Assembly: GCF_039602135.1 (NCBI RefSeq)
Contig: NZ_CP125942.1
Coordinates: 2,542,001-2,606,000 of the forward strand
Direction of reading: 5' to 3'
Source: Glutamicibacter sp. B1
Lineage (GTDB): Bacteria > Actinomycetota > Actinomycetes > Actinomycetales > Micrococcaceae
Length of the DNA stretch: 64,000 nt
In this document: positions 17,877 through 26,418 of the stretch, in pieces
How the letters are laid out: each line of letters opens with the position of its first letter
How positions within the stretch are numbered: position 1 is the first letter of the stretch
Notes under the pieces: generated by a model
What the model was told of the DNA's origin: nothing
The model's database searches: none
Seen by the model: only the letters and a program-made list of their open reading frames with translations
Made by a program: the position numbers and the translations under genes

Positions 17877-17979
17877 TGCAATCAATTATGCGTAGCGATT
17901 GCATTCTGTATCCAGTCGGGTCGGAAATCATGGAAAGTTGAGAATCAGATACGTATACTTGTGGACGAAACGTTGCATT
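17877..17979. promoter_or_regulatory. TTGCA elements in the bkd/Lrp divergent promoter region
   Basis: TGCAATC (17877-17883) and GATTGCA (17897-17903) form an inverted repeat with 13-bp spacing, and a third related element, TTGCATT, lies at 17973-17979 close to the regulator start. Spaced, AT-rich half-sites of this kind are usual for Lrp/AsnC dimers. The location between the bkd operon and the Lrp gene suggests regulator binding and autoregulation; this is inference. Confidence 0.4.
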
Positions 17980-18026
17980 AAATTGTGTTTAGCGCTGAGA
18001 CGTCAGACACATTGAAAAGGGGAGTT

Positions 18027-18479
18027 ATGGCCGCGGAAGCGGAACTTAAACTTGATGATGTTGACCGGGCCATATTGGCAGAATTAACCCGTGACGGGCG
18101 CCAGTCGGTAACAACGGTGGCGCAAAAAGTTCACGTGTCACGTGCCCATGCCTATTCACGGATCGCCAAGTTACAAGATGCCGGGGTGATCACGCGTTAT
18201 ACGGCCGTGGTTGACCCAGTCAAAGCTGGGCTCAAGGCCAGCGCCTACGTCACGTTGAAGCTTCGCCAACACTCGTGGAGAGAGCTACGCAATCACCTTG
18301 CCTCGATCCCGGAGGTCCAGCACATTGGTCTGGTCGGTGGAAACTTTGACGTGATTCTTTTGGTGCGTGCTAAAGATAATCTCGATTTACGGCGCGTAGT
18401 TTTCGAAGAGCTACAAGCACTTCCCACCGTGCTCGACACACAGACTCATTTGATCTTCGAGGACACCGATACTCGCTAG
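18027..18479 (+). CDS. Lrp/AsnC-family regulator, probable bkd regulator
   Basis: 150-residue regulator. The N-terminal winged HTH is LDDVDRAILAELTRDGRQS followed by VAQKVHVSRAHAYSRIAKL. The C-terminal RAM domain has the beta-alpha-beta pattern with HIGLVGGNFDVILLVRA, the ligand-binding GxxD-type segment. Lrp-family proteins respond to amino acids or their oxoacids. It is divergent from the bkd operon with a 224-bp intergenic region, the same arrangement as bkdR in Streptomyces and pseudomonads. ATG at 18027 is preceded by AAGGGGAG; the upstream in-frame GTG at 17985 has no such site. Confidence 0.88.
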   Translation: MAAEAELKLDDVDRAILAELTRDGRQSVTTVAQKVHVSRAHAYSRIAKLQDAGVITRYTAVVDPVKAGLKASAYVTLKLRQHSWRELRNHLASIPEVQHIGLVGGNFDVILLVRAKDNLDLRRVVFEELQALPTVLDTQTHLIFEDTDTR

Positions 18480-18492
18480 ACCGAGAACACAA

Positions 18493-18549
18493 GAAGCTGC
18501 TCCCCCGACCATAGGTTCACAGAGAACCATCGGCCTTGGAAGCAGCTTC
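18493..18549. terminator. Possible terminator between Lrp gene and paaG-like gene
   Basis: Imperfect inverted repeat with outer arms GAAGCTGCT / AGCAGCTTC and inner GGTTC / GAACC between two convergent genes. Several internal mismatches and no strong T-run, so it is only a candidate. Confidence 0.45.
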
Positions 18550-18580
18550 ATGTTGTATTTGAGAACTGAATTCTCTGGGT

Positions 18581-19366
18581 TTACTTCTTGCCAGTGAATA
18601 CTGGCTGTCGTTTCTCCTGGAAAGACTTAAATCCTTCGGCATAGTCTGCCGTGTCGCATAGGGCAGCTTGAGCACGATTTTCGTTAGCCATAGAAGCCCA
18701 GAGCCCAACACGCTGGTCACGAATTTCTTGCACGAGCTGCTTTGAAGCAACAAAGGCTTGGGTAGCACCCCGAGCGACTTTTCCGATCAATGCTTCAGAA
18801 CGACTCACAAGTTCCTCCGCAGGGAACGCCCGCGAAAACAGGCCCGAGCGCACGGCTTCAGCACCAGAAATCAATTCGGCCGTGTAAATCATGTCCAAGG
18901 TGCGGTGAGCCCCCAGGCGCTCGGTCAGCAACCAATGGCCACCGGAGTCAAGGGTTGCCCCAAGATTGGCAAAGGGCGACCCAATTTTTGCATTCTCGGC
19001 GACATAGACCACGTCGGTGGCGATCGCTAGACCCAGTCCGACGCCCAGACAAGCTCCCTGTACCAAGGCAAAGGTTGGTGCCGGAAAGGTCGACATCTTC
19101 TCAAGTAAGGGTTGTACCTTACCTTCCAAATAGCCGATGACGTCATCATCTGCCGGATTCACGCCAGAGATATCTCGTCCTGCACAAAATCCCCGGCCTT
19201 CGCCGGTGAGTATCAACGCGCGAACGCTTCCATCGGCAACTCCAGCAGCCGCAGTGTCATAGGCTTCAGCAAGCTCAGCCAGTGCCGCTTCGTCTAAGGA
19301 ATTCATCTTCTGCGGTGCGTTAAGCACCACGCGAGCAATTGAGTCAGCAATCGTCAATTCGATCAT
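18581..19366 (-). CDS. paaG: PaaG-like enoyl-CoA isomerase/hydratase
   Basis: 261-residue crotonase-fold protein. The oxyanion-hole segments are GRGFCAGRDIS at about 60 and QGACLGVGLGLAIATD at about 105. The position of the PaaG catalytic Asp is kept as TLDSGGHWLL, and the C-terminus ends DYAEGFKSFQEKRQPVFTGKK-like, as in E. coli PaaG. PaaG converts ring-1,2-epoxyphenylacetyl-CoA to oxepin-CoA. It lies 18 bp downstream of paaE as the last gene of the epoxidase operon, which favours PaaG over a generic beta-oxidation hydratase. Confidence 0.8.
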   Translation of the reverse strand: MIELTIADSIARVVLNAPQKMNSLDEAALAELAEAYDTAAAGVADGSVRALILTGEGRGFCAGRDISGVNPADDDVIGYLEGKVQPLLEKMSTFPAPTFALVQGACLGVGLGLAIATDVVYVAENAKIGSPFANLGATLDSGGHWLLTERLGAHRTLDMIYTAELISGAEAVRSGLFSRAFPAEELVSRSEALIGKVARGATQAFVASKQLVQEIRDQRVGLWASMANENRAQAALCDTADYAEGFKSFQEKRQPVFTGKK

Positions 19367-19384
19367 GATGGTTCGTGAACCTTC

Positions 19385-20545
19385 CTAGGCGTCAAAATCG
19401 ACGGTGAGCTTTTCGCTGGTTGGATGCGACTGGCAGGTCAGCACGTAGCCGGCTTCGACTTCTTCTGGCTCCAACGCATAGTTTTCGGCCATCGTCACCG
19501 AACCACAGGTCACCTTGGCACGGCAGGTACCACACACGCCACCGGCACAAGCAAAAGGAACATCCGGACGCACTCGCAAAGCAGCATTCAGCACCGTTTC
19601 GTTTGCGCGAACTGGGGATTTCACTTCACCCTTGAGCCCATCGAGGTTAAAGCTAATCTCATAGCTTTCCTCGTTTTCATCCACCGTCACTGGGCGTCCA
19701 ATGTGTCCCTGTGGTTTGTTCGGCTCACCCGTAGTAAAGAGTTCGAAACGAACCTTTTCGGCCGGGACTTCCAAGGCCGTAAGTTGATCTCGGACCAGCT
19801 GAACAAGTTCGAATGGCCCACAGAGGAACCACTCATCAACTGTTGGAGCCTGCACGACATTGGTCAACAGGGTGCTCAGCTTTTCCGCGTCAATGCGTCC
19901 CGAGAGCAAAGGAGAGATGCGCTGTTCTCGGCTGAGCACGTGGTGCAATGCCAGTCGTGATGGATACCGATCTTTCAGATCCGCTAGCTCTTCTAAGAAC
20001 ATGACGTCCATAGCCGCTTTATTCGCATAGATCAGATCAAAGCGAGAATGATCATTAGCTTCGAGGATCGTGCGGGCAATGGCCAACACGGGGGTAATAC
20101 CCGAGCCAGCTGCAACGGCCACAAATCGGTCCTGGCTGGTCGTATTGATCTTCGTTGGATCGTTGATCTCGGTGAGCTTGTGCTTGGAAATAAATGCACC
20201 AGCAGGGCTCATCACATCAATCTGATTGCCAGCGGTGAGTTCTTCGTTAGCCCAGGTAGAGAAGAGACCGCCAAGGTCGCGCTTGATAGCAACCTTGATT
20301 TCATCGCCGGTCGGTGCGGCACAGATCGAGTAAGAGCGACGCAGCTCTACGAGTTCACCTTCCGCATTGGGCAGTTCTTTGCGTAATGCCACGTATTGGC
20401 CGGCTACATAGTCATATTCATCGCTGAGTGCTTCGGGAATATCAAAGGTTACTTCGATGGAATCTTTGGTCAGTCGGCGCACGTTCGAAACGGTGAGGCG
20501 ATGAAATGAGGCCCTACGGCGTGTGGAAGTTTGTTGTTCGGTCAT
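19385..20545 (-). CDS. paaE: Phenylacetyl-CoA epoxidase reductase PaaE
   Basis: 386-residue electron-transfer subunit. The N-terminal FAD domain has RRSYSICAAP, the NAD(P) domain has AAGSGITPVLAIARTIL and FLCGPFELVQLVRDQL, and the C-terminal plant-type [2Fe-2S] domain has CAGGVCGTC with a fourth Cys in LTCQSHP. It moves electrons from NADPH to the di-iron oxygenase PaaA. The start ATG overlaps the paaD stop (ATGA). Confidence 0.95.
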   Translation of the reverse strand: MTEQQTSTRRRASFHRLTVSNVRRLTKDSIEVTFDIPEALSDEYDYVAGQYVALRKELPNAEGELVELRRSYSICAAPTGDEIKVAIKRDLGGLFSTWANEELTAGNQIDVMSPAGAFISKHKLTEINDPTKINTTSQDRFVAVAAGSGITPVLAIARTILEANDHSRFDLIYANKAAMDVMFLEELADLKDRYPSRLALHHVLSREQRISPLLSGRIDAEKLSTLLTNVVQAPTVDEWFLCGPFELVQLVRDQLTALEVPAEKVRFELFTTGEPNKPQGHIGRPVTVDENEESYEISFNLDGLKGEVKSPVRANETVLNAALRVRPDVPFACAGGVCGTCRAKVTCGSVTMAENYALEPEEVEAGYVLTCQSHPTSEKLTVDFDA

Positions 20546-21039
20546 GAGAGCACCTTGAAGTAGTCGAAGGGTTCCAAGCAGTCTTTGCAGGTATAGAGCG
20601 CTTTACAAGAAGTCGATGCGAAGCGGGCTAGTTCACGGGTATTGAGCGAGTGGCACCGCGGACACTTCACGCTCATACCTAGGGTGATGCGCCCAGCATG
20701 GCCCCGCCCGGTCGGCGGAGCAATACCGTATTCTTCGAGCTTCTTTTTGCCTTCCTCGCTCATCCAGTCAGTCGACCAGGCAGGCGTCAGCACGAGCTTG
20801 ATGTCCACCTTGTTGTACCCGGCTTGCTCAAATACCCGGTGCAGATCTTCGGTGATCACGTCCATGGCAGGGCATCCGGAATACGTAGGTGTGATGACAA
20901 CCTGCACCTGTCCATCATCGTCGAGAGTAACTTCTCGCAGAATCCCGAGATCCGCAATGGACAGCACGGGAATTTCTGGGTCGTTAACGTTCGCGGCGAT
21001 GGCGAACAGCTTTGTGGTGTCAGCGATCAGTTTGCTCAA
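20542..21039 (-). CDS. paaD: Phenylacetyl-CoA epoxidase maturation protein PaaD
   Basis: 165-residue protein with an N-terminal DUF59/MIP18-type domain (NVNDPEIPVLSIADLGIL, TPTYSGCPAMDVI) and a C-terminal Cys-rich segment, CPRCHSLNTREL then CKALYTCKDC, likely a metal site. PaaD is thought to help mature the epoxidase metal centres. An ATG 21 codons upstream would overlap paaC by 32 bp; TTG at 21039 follows a strong AGAGGGGGAG box and aligns with the usual family N-terminus, so I chose it. Confidence 0.88.
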   Translation of the reverse strand: MSKLIADTTKLFAIAANVNDPEIPVLSIADLGILREVTLDDDGQVQVVITPTYSGCPAMDVITEDLHRVFEQAGYNKVDIKLVLTPAWSTDWMSEEGKKKLEEYGIAPPTGRGHAGRITLGMSVKCPRCHSLNTRELARFASTSCKALYTCKDCLEPFDYFKVLS

Positions 21040-21070
21040 GACTGCTCCCCCTCTTGGGCTTAATGTGTGG

Positions 21071-21931
21071 TTACCAGCTGGCGCCGGGATGTTTGCGGGC
21101 AAGTACTTGCATTTCGGCTAGCAAATAGCCAAGGTGCTCGGAGTGCTCACCGCGACGGCCAAAAGCCATGGCTTGACCGGTTGCTGGAATTTCCAAACCA
21201 GCTTCAGCCAACACGGCCGAGATTTCTTCCTGCCAGGCATTTCGCAAAGATGATGGGAGAACTGCAATTGATTCCAGATTCTGATGAACCGGTTCGTCGC
21301 GGAACATTTCATCAACATAGGGCCAGAGAATTTCTAATGCATGGCGCATCTTCTGGGCTGACTCTTCGGTGCCTTGACCTAAGCGAATGGTCCACTGGAT
21401 CGCATGGTCACGGTGGTAGTCCACTTCTTTGACTGCCTTGGCCGCGATGGCTGCGAGGGTTTCATCCTGGGAAGTAGCCAGCTTTTGGTAAAGCAGGTGC
21501 TGGTAGATGGAAACGATGAGCTGCCGAATAATTGTGACGCCGAAGTGTCCGTTGGGCTGTTCGACGATCCATAGTGAAGTGAATTCTTCTTCTTCACGCC
21601 AGTACGCCAAGTCGTCTTCGCTCTTATCCCAGGCCAGTCCGGCATAGGTAAGGAAAGAGCGGGCGTGACCGAGGATGTCTAGGGCAATGTTGCCCATTGC
21701 AACGTCTTCTTCTAGTTCCGGTGCTCGTGAAATCCAATGTGCCAACCGCTGGGCCAGGATCAGTGCGTCATCGCCCAGGGTCAGCGCATACTGCGCAACC
21801 TCGTCACTCGGTGCAACGCCGTCAACCGCAATGTCTTCCGGGCGCAATGCGTTGCCGGGGGTAACGCGGGTGGCTGATGCCAGCGCATCGCCGAAGCTGT
21901 CCAGGGCGGCATCTAGTTCTTCGTGCTTCAC
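21071..21931 (-). CDS. paaC: Phenylacetyl-CoA epoxidase structural subunit PaaC
   Basis: 286-residue ferritin-like subunit: QYALTLGDDALILAQRLAHWISRAPELEED, read in two blocks, then MGNIALDILGHARSFLTYAG, DLAYWREEEEF, and NGHFGVTIIRQLIVS. PaaC pairs with PaaA as the non-catalytic structural partner. The GTG start overlaps the paaB stop as GTGA, so translation is coupled. Confidence 0.93.
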   Translation of the reverse strand: MKHEELDAALDSFGDALASATRVTPGNALRPEDIAVDGVAPSDEVAQYALTLGDDALILAQRLAHWISRAPELEEDVAMGNIALDILGHARSFLTYAGLAWDKSEDDLAYWREEEEFTSLWIVEQPNGHFGVTIIRQLIVSIYQHLLYQKLATSQDETLAAIAAKAVKEVDYHRDHAIQWTIRLGQGTEESAQKMRHALEILWPYVDEMFRDEPVHQNLESIAVLPSSLRNAWQEEISAVLAEAGLEIPATGQAMAFGRRGEHSEHLGYLLAEMQVLARKHPGASW

Positions 21932-22218
21932 AGGTGCTTCACCCCTTCACTGGCCTTGTAGTACGTGGCATGGCGATAATCCTTGCCCTGTGGCGATTCA
22001 AAGAACGAATCCTTTTCATCCGGATCAGAGCTAATAATGTCCGATGACTTCACTACCCAGAGGGAGACTCCCTCATTGCGCCTGGTGTACAGGTCACGGG
22101 CATTGCGTACCGCCATCTGTTCATCTGGTGCATGTAAGGACCCAGCATGAACATGCGAGAGACCTCGGGAGGAACGGACAAAAACTTCCCATAGAGGCCA
22201 ATTGTTTGACTGGCTCAT
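21928..22218 (-). CDS. paaB: Phenylacetyl-CoA epoxidase subunit PaaB
   Basis: 96-residue small subunit beginning MSQSNNWPLWEVFVRSSRGL and containing HVHAGSLHAPDEQMAVRNARDLYTRRNEG in consecutive blocks, typical of PaaB, which bridges PaaAC heterodimers. The reading frame extends 21 codons upstream into paaA, but ATG at 22218, just past the paaA stop and preceded by GAGGT, is the natural start. Confidence 0.93.
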   Translation of the reverse strand: MSQSNNWPLWEVFVRSSRGLSHVHAGSLHAPDEQMAVRNARDLYTRRNEGVSLWVVKSSDIISSDPDEKDSFFESPQGKDYRHATYYKASEGVKHL

Positions 22219-22220
22219 AA

Positions 22221-23207
22221 TTAGGCGACCTCGCTCTGTGCTTGTTTTGCGGCGTACGCCGATGCTGCTTCCCTGACCCATGCGCCTTCGCGGTGTGCCT
22301 CGCGGCGACGTTCTAGACGCTGGGAGTTCACCGGGCCATTGCCCTTGATCACTGCCATGAACTCATCCCAGTTCAAATCCTTGTGGATCCACTGCTTCTT
22401 CTCTTCGTCATAGTGCAGTTCTGGATCTGGCAGGGTCATCCCCAGAACCTTGACCTGTTCTGCAATCATGCCCACGAAGCGCTGGCGCAGTTCATCGTTG
22501 GAGAATCGCTTGATGTTCCAAGCCATGGACTGCTGGGAGTTAGGCGACTGGTCATCTGGTGGCCCAAACATCATCAGCGATGGCTCGTAAAAACGATTAA
22601 TGGCGTCTTGGGCCATCTTCTTCTGCGCCTCAGTTCCCCGGGACAAGGAAAGCAGGATTTCAAAGCCTTGACGCTGGTGGAAGGATTCTTCCTTGCAGAT
22701 ACGTACCATTGCACGGCCATACGGTCCGTAGGATGCACGGCACAGCGGTACCTGGTTTGCGATAGCTGCGCCGTCGACTAACCATCCAATGGCACCCATA
22801 TCAGCCCAGGAACGAGCCGGGTAATTAAAGATTGACGAGTACTTTGCACGGCCGGTCAGTAGTTGCTCGTTGAGCTCGTCGCGACTGGTACCTAGGGTTT
22901 CAGCGGCGGAGTACAGGTATAGGCCGTGGCCTGCTTCATCCTGCACCTTGGCCATCAAAATGGATTTGCGCTTCAACGATGGAGCGCGGGTAATCCAGTT
23001 AGCTTCTGGCTGCATGCCAATAATTTCAGAGTGCGCATGCTGGGAGACCTGGCGGGTCAGAGTCTTGCGGTAGGGCTCAGGCATCCAGTCGCGTGGTTCC
23101 ACGCGGGAGTCCTGATCAATCAAGGCATCAAAGCGAGCTTTAGACTGCTCTTCTTCGTAGCTAGGGACGGCACTTAGTCCCGGTTCCTGCGGTGTGGTCG
23201 GAGCCAT
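22221..23207 (-). CDS. paaA: Phenylacetyl-CoA 1,2-epoxidase catalytic subunit PaaA
   Basis: 328-residue di-iron oxygenase that epoxidises the ring of phenylacetyl-CoA. Two ExxH iron-binding motifs are visible, in [12 protein letters not shown] at about 93 and [13 protein letters not shown] at about 175, with matching Glu helices ([27 protein letters not shown]). It heads the operon paaA-B-C-D-E-G, with the next start only two bases after its stop. The promoter carries the operator at 23233-23258, so expression is probably induced by phenylacetyl-CoA through the TetR-family repressor at 31551. Confidence 0.96.
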   Translation of the reverse strand: MAPTTPQEPGLSAVPSYEEEQSKARFDALIDQDSRVEPRDWMPEPYRKTLTRQVSQHAHSEIIGMQPEANWITRAPSLKRKSILMAKVQDEAGHGLYLYSAAETLGTSRDELNEQLLTGRAKYSSIFNYPARSWADMGAIGWLVDGAAIANQVPLCRASYGPYGRAMVRICKEESFHQRQGFEILLSLSRGTEAQKKMAQDAINRFYEPSLMMFGPPDDQSPNSQQSMAWNIKRFSNDELRQRFVGMIAEQVKVLGMTLPDPELHYDEEKKQWIHKDLNWDEFMAVIKGNGPVNSQRLERRREAHREGAWVREAASAYAAKQAQSEVA

Positions 23208-23232
23208 GGGTTCACCTCATCGATTACAAATT

Positions 23233-23258
23233 ACATACTGACCGTTCGTTCAGTATGT
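23233..23258. promoter_or_regulatory. PaaR-type operator at paaA promoter
   Basis: 26-bp inverted repeat (11 of 13 base pairs symmetric), halves ACATACTGACCGT and TCGTTCAGTATGT. On the minus strand it overlaps a possible -10 (CATACT, 23252-23257) with TTGACG (23276-23281) as -35, 26 bp before the paaA ATG. The same motif recurs at 29677, 37401 and 42318. Confidence 0.75.
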
Positions 23259-23300
23259 CAGAGTGCGCTCCATCACGTCAACATGGCTTGCCCAGGTAAA

Positions 23301-23334
23301 GCAAAACCCCAAGGAAGATTCCTTGGGGTTTTGC
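23301..23334 (-). terminator. Terminator downstream of doxX-like gene
   Basis: GCAAAACCCCAAGGAA-GA-TTCCTTGGGGTTTTGC, perfect 16-bp arms, 16 bp past the DoxX-family stop. Confidence 0.85.
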
Positions 23335-23349
23335 CTAAAGCACTATCAA

Positions 23350-23799
23350 CTAGGCGTTAACTGAATCGCGCTGCGCGCCCTTTCGGCGAACAAACAGTCG
23401 ATCCAATGCCCAGCTACCTGGACCCATCAATGCCAAGGCAGCTGCACCTGCACCCAGTGCGAGGACTAGTTCAAAACCGCCCTCAGCAACAAAAACGCCA
23501 CCTTGGGCGTGAACCAAAACAATAGCGCCAAACATATCCAGAGCCAAGAGAGCTCCGAAGATTCGAGTTGCGATACCAAGAATCAACGCAATACCGCCAA
23601 CAAGTTCCAAGGTTGCCACGACAGGCGCGACAAGGTTTGCCACCGGGACACCCATCTCGGTAAAGCTGGCAGTGGTACCCGCGATGGTGAATTGTGAGAA
23701 TTTTTGCCATCCGTGAGCTGCGAAGAGGAAACCGATCGCCAAGCGCAAGACGATCTGCGCCGCGGCAAGCAAGCGGTGATTATTTTCCAACGTGGTCAT
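23350..23799 (-). CDS. DoxX-family membrane protein
   Basis: 149-residue protein with four transmembrane segments (IVLRLAIGFLFAAHGWQKF at the start, LVAPVVATLELVGGIALILGI, IFGALLALDMFGAIVLVHA, LVLALGAGAAALALMG). The FAAHGWQK motif in helix 1 is typical of DoxX/SURF4-like proteins. Some family members take part in redox or thiol-stress systems; the role here is unknown. Monocistronic between paaA and the second ABC operon. Confidence 0.88.
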   Translation of the reverse strand: MTTLENNHRLLAAAQIVLRLAIGFLFAAHGWQKFSQFTIAGTTASFTEMGVPVANLVAPVVATLELVGGIALILGIATRIFGALLALDMFGAIVLVHAQGGVFVAEGGFELVLALGAGAAALALMGPGSWALDRLFVRRKGAQRDSVNA

Positions 23800-23872
23800 G
23801 GTCTAGCTCCTAAATAGAGACTTCCGGCCAGGGGTTCCAGCTCGTTTTCCTACCCCACGCTATTCACATCAA

Positions 23873-23900
23873 CTTGAACCTTCAAGCACATTGACGTCAA
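23873..23900. promoter_or_regulatory. Palindromes upstream of the DoxX gene
   Basis: CTTGAA-CC-TTCAAG (23873-23886) followed by TTGACGTCAA (23891-23900), 74-101 bp upstream of the DoxX start. Read on the minus strand, TTGACG could serve as a -35 element. They may be a repressor or activator site; no regulator gene is adjacent. Confidence 0.35.
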
Positions 23901-23922
23901 AAGTCAGTAAGCTTCCTCACGC

Positions 23923-23977
23923 AAAAAGCCGTACTGCCCATGCCCAGAACAAGCTGGAATGGACAGTACGGCTTTTG
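23923..23977 (-). terminator. Terminator of the second ABC operon
   Basis: AAAAGCCGTACTG pairs with CAGTACGGCTTTT around a long loop containing secondary pairing, directly downstream of the ATPase gene on the minus strand. Confidence 0.75.
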
Positions 23978-23998
23978 AAGAAACCACTAGGTTAGACG

Positions 23999-24754
23999 CT
24001 AGAGAACCTTGGAAAGGAAGTCACGGGTGCGTTCTTGTTGAGGGTTACCAAAGAGCTGCTCAGGCTCCCCCTGCTCGCAGACGACACCATCAGCCATAAA
24101 GATCACGCGGTCACCCACTTCACGGGCAAAGCCCATTTCGTGAGTCACCAAGACCATCGTCATACCCGACTCGGCCAGCTCCTTAATAACTTGGAGCACT
24201 TCACCGACCATCTCCGGGTCAAGAGCACTGGTGGCCTCATCAAAGAGCATGATGCCAGGAGCCATAGCTAGGGCTCGGGCGATGGCCACACGCTGCTTCT
24301 GACCACCGGACAACGAGACCGGCCGAGCATCCGCTTTATCGCGCAGGCCAACGCGCTCCAGCAGCTCTAGGGCACGTTCACGCGCCTGTGCCTTGTTCAT
24401 CTTCTTTAGTTCCACCGGGGCGAGCATGATGTTCTCGGCCACGGACATGTGTGGGAAGAGGTTAAAGTGCTGGAACACCATGCCCACGTGACGGCGGACT
24501 TCATTGATATCCACCTTGGGATCGGTGACATCAAAACCGTCAACGACCACCTTGCCGGAGGTGATATCTTCCAACTTGTTCAGGCACCGCAACAGGGTGG
24601 ACTTACCGGAACCCGAAGGCCCAATCACGCACACGACTTCGCCTTCACGGATATCAATATCAATACCCTTGAGGACATTGTTAGAGCCGAATGACTTGTG
24701 CAGGTCTTTGACCTGAATTTTCACCTCGGAGCTTTTGACAGTTTCAGTGCTCAT
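23999..24754 (-). CDS. Amino-acid ABC transporter ATP-binding protein
   Basis: 251-residue ABC ATPase of the polar amino-acid group, close in layout to the one at 5914. Walker A is GPSGSGKST at about 44, Q-loop [10 protein letters not shown], signature [15 protein letters not shown], Walker [14 protein letters not shown], switch His VTHEM. The Walker B distal Pro seen in its paralogue (DEPTSALDP) is Ala here, a common variant. It overlaps the upstream fused permease gene by 4 bp. Confidence 0.95.
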   Translation of the reverse strand: MSTETVKSSEVKIQVKDLHKSFGSNNVLKGIDIDIREGEVVCVIGPSGSGKSTLLRCLNKLEDITSGKVVVDGFDVTDPKVDINEVRRHVGMVFQHFNLFPHMSVAENIMLAPVELKKMNKAQARERALELLERVGLRDKADARPVSLSGGQKQRVAIARALAMAPGIMLFDEATSALDPEMVGEVLQVIKELAESGMTMVLVTHEMGFAREVGDRVIFMADGVVCEQGEPEQLFGNPQQERTRDFLSKVL

Positions 24755-26217
24755 TTGTTGAACCTCCGATCGGCGTAGTTAGCCAGCTTGGTTAGGGCCA
24801 TGATGGCGATGAAGTAGATGACACCCACAATGAGCAGGGTTTCGGTGACGCGGAAGTTCGCTGCGTAGATCTGCTGACCTTGGTAGAGCAGTTCGCCGAA
24901 GCCGATGGCCAATAGAAGCGACGAGTCTTTCAGGCTGATGATCAACTGGTTGATCAGCGACGGAGTCATCATCTTGAAGGCCTGCGGAACCACGACCTTC
25001 TGCATCGACTTGCCGTAGCCCAGACCCAGCGAACGTGATGCTTCAAGCTGTCCTGGATCCACCGACTGGATACCACCGCGCACGATTTCAGCCACGTAGG
25101 CGCCAGCGTTCAGCGACAGGGTCAAAACACCCGCGGTCCACACGCTGATATCAACGTGCAACAGCTGTGGCAGGCCGAAGTAGAACATGAACGCCCATAG
25201 CAACAATGGGGTTCCGCGGAAGATGTTCACGAAGGTCGTGGCAATACCGCGCAATACGATGTTGCTGGAGATCTTCATGAAGCCGAAGAGTAAGCCCAAG
25301 ACCATCGCAATGGCGAAGGAGATCGCGGTGACTAGCAGGGTGTGCCACAAACCGCTCATCAACGCTGGGAAGGACTTCACTACGAGGTCAAAGAAGTTAC
25401 TCGGAACTGCAGCGCTTGGATCTGCGAGATACTCATCGAGGATCTTCTGGTACTCGCCGCTTGCCTTCAACTCGGCTAGGCCGTCATTAAAGGCTGCCAG
25501 CAGCGCGGTGTTCTCGCCCTTATTAACTGCAAAGCCGTAGGATCCGCCGGGAACCTTATCGGTCACGGTCTTCAGCCCATTGCCCTGCGCAATGCCATAG
25601 GCCAGCACCGGATAGTCATCGAAGACCGCCACTGCTGAACCGGCCTTGACTGACTCGTACATCGTTGCCGACTGATCTAGCGACTTGACGGTGAACCCAT
25701 ATTCCTTAGAAATGGACTTCGCGTAGGTTTCACCTTCGGAGCCAGTTTTAGCTACTACCGTCTTGCCATCAAGATCTTCATAGCTTTTGACGTCCTCATT
25801 ATTTTGGGCCACGGCCATCTGAACGCCGGACTCGAAGTAAGGCTCGGAGAAATCATAAATTGCTTTACGTTCATCGGTGATCGACATGCCTGCGATCACG
25901 CCGTCCACCTGGTTAGCCGACAAGGCAGCTAGGGCAGCGCTAAAACCGAGCGAGCGGACTTCAACCTTGAAACCCTGATCTTCGGCAATCGCGTTCAGAA
26001 TATCCATGTCGATACCGGTCAGTTCCCCATCCTTGCGGAATTCGAAGGGGGCGAAGGTGGTATCGGTACCAATAACGTAGGTCTGACCTTCGACGCTTTC
26101 ACTGCCTTGGGCCATTGCAGATGGTGCGCCAACAACCAGGGCCATTAGGCCAATGGTTGCGGCGGCAACCCATCGCCTCAGGCGCCCGGTGTAGGCAACT
26201 CTTTGTTTCTTTTCCAC
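24751..26217 (-). CDS. Fused substrate-binding protein/permease of amino-acid ABC transporter
   Basis: 488-residue two-domain protein. A signal sequence ([21 protein letters not shown], cut before Q) leads into a family 3 binding domain ([49 protein letters not shown]) to about residue 270. A HisM-type permease domain fills the remainder ([24 protein letters not shown] loop [21 protein letters not shown]). Fused SBP-permeases are known in Gram-positives and place one binding domain on each permease protomer. GTG at 26217 gives a good signal peptide; an in-frame TTG at 26256 would add 13 residues. Confidence 0.9.
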   Translation of the reverse strand: MEKKQRVAYTGRLRRWVAAATIGLMALVVGAPSAMAQGSESVEGQTYVIGTDTTFAPFEFRKDGELTGIDMDILNAIAEDQGFKVEVRSLGFSAALAALSANQVDGVIAGMSITDERKAIYDFSEPYFESGVQMAVAQNNEDVKSYEDLDGKTVVAKTGSEGETYAKSISKEYGFTVKSLDQSATMYESVKAGSAVAVFDDYPVLAYGIAQGNGLKTVTDKVPGGSYGFAVNKGENTALLAAFNDGLAELKASGEYQKILDEYLADPSAAVPSNFFDLVVKSFPALMSGLWHTLLVTAISFAIAMVLGLLFGFMKISSNIVLRGIATTFVNIFRGTPLLLWAFMFYFGLPQLLHVDISVWTAGVLTLSLNAGAYVAEIVRGGIQSVDPGQLEASRSLGLGYGKSMQKVVVPQAFKMMTPSLINQLIISLKDSSLLLAIGFGELLYQGQQIYAANFRVTETLLIVGVIYFIAIMALTKLANYADRRFNK

Positions 26218-26418
26218 TGATGATCGCTTTCTCGTGCTGAAGGGCGAGTGGCCCAAGCTGCAGATAGGTTCCTATTCCAGCAAGCCTAAGCGCAATAAAG
26301 TCTAGCCGGAACCCTTTGTCCCTCGTTGCCACAGGTTTTCAGTTTTGGATCTGGCGAATCTGTCCGCGCTGAGCATAGCTTGTGTCCAACAGTCACAGAG
26401 GTGAGATTGAATAGGGTT

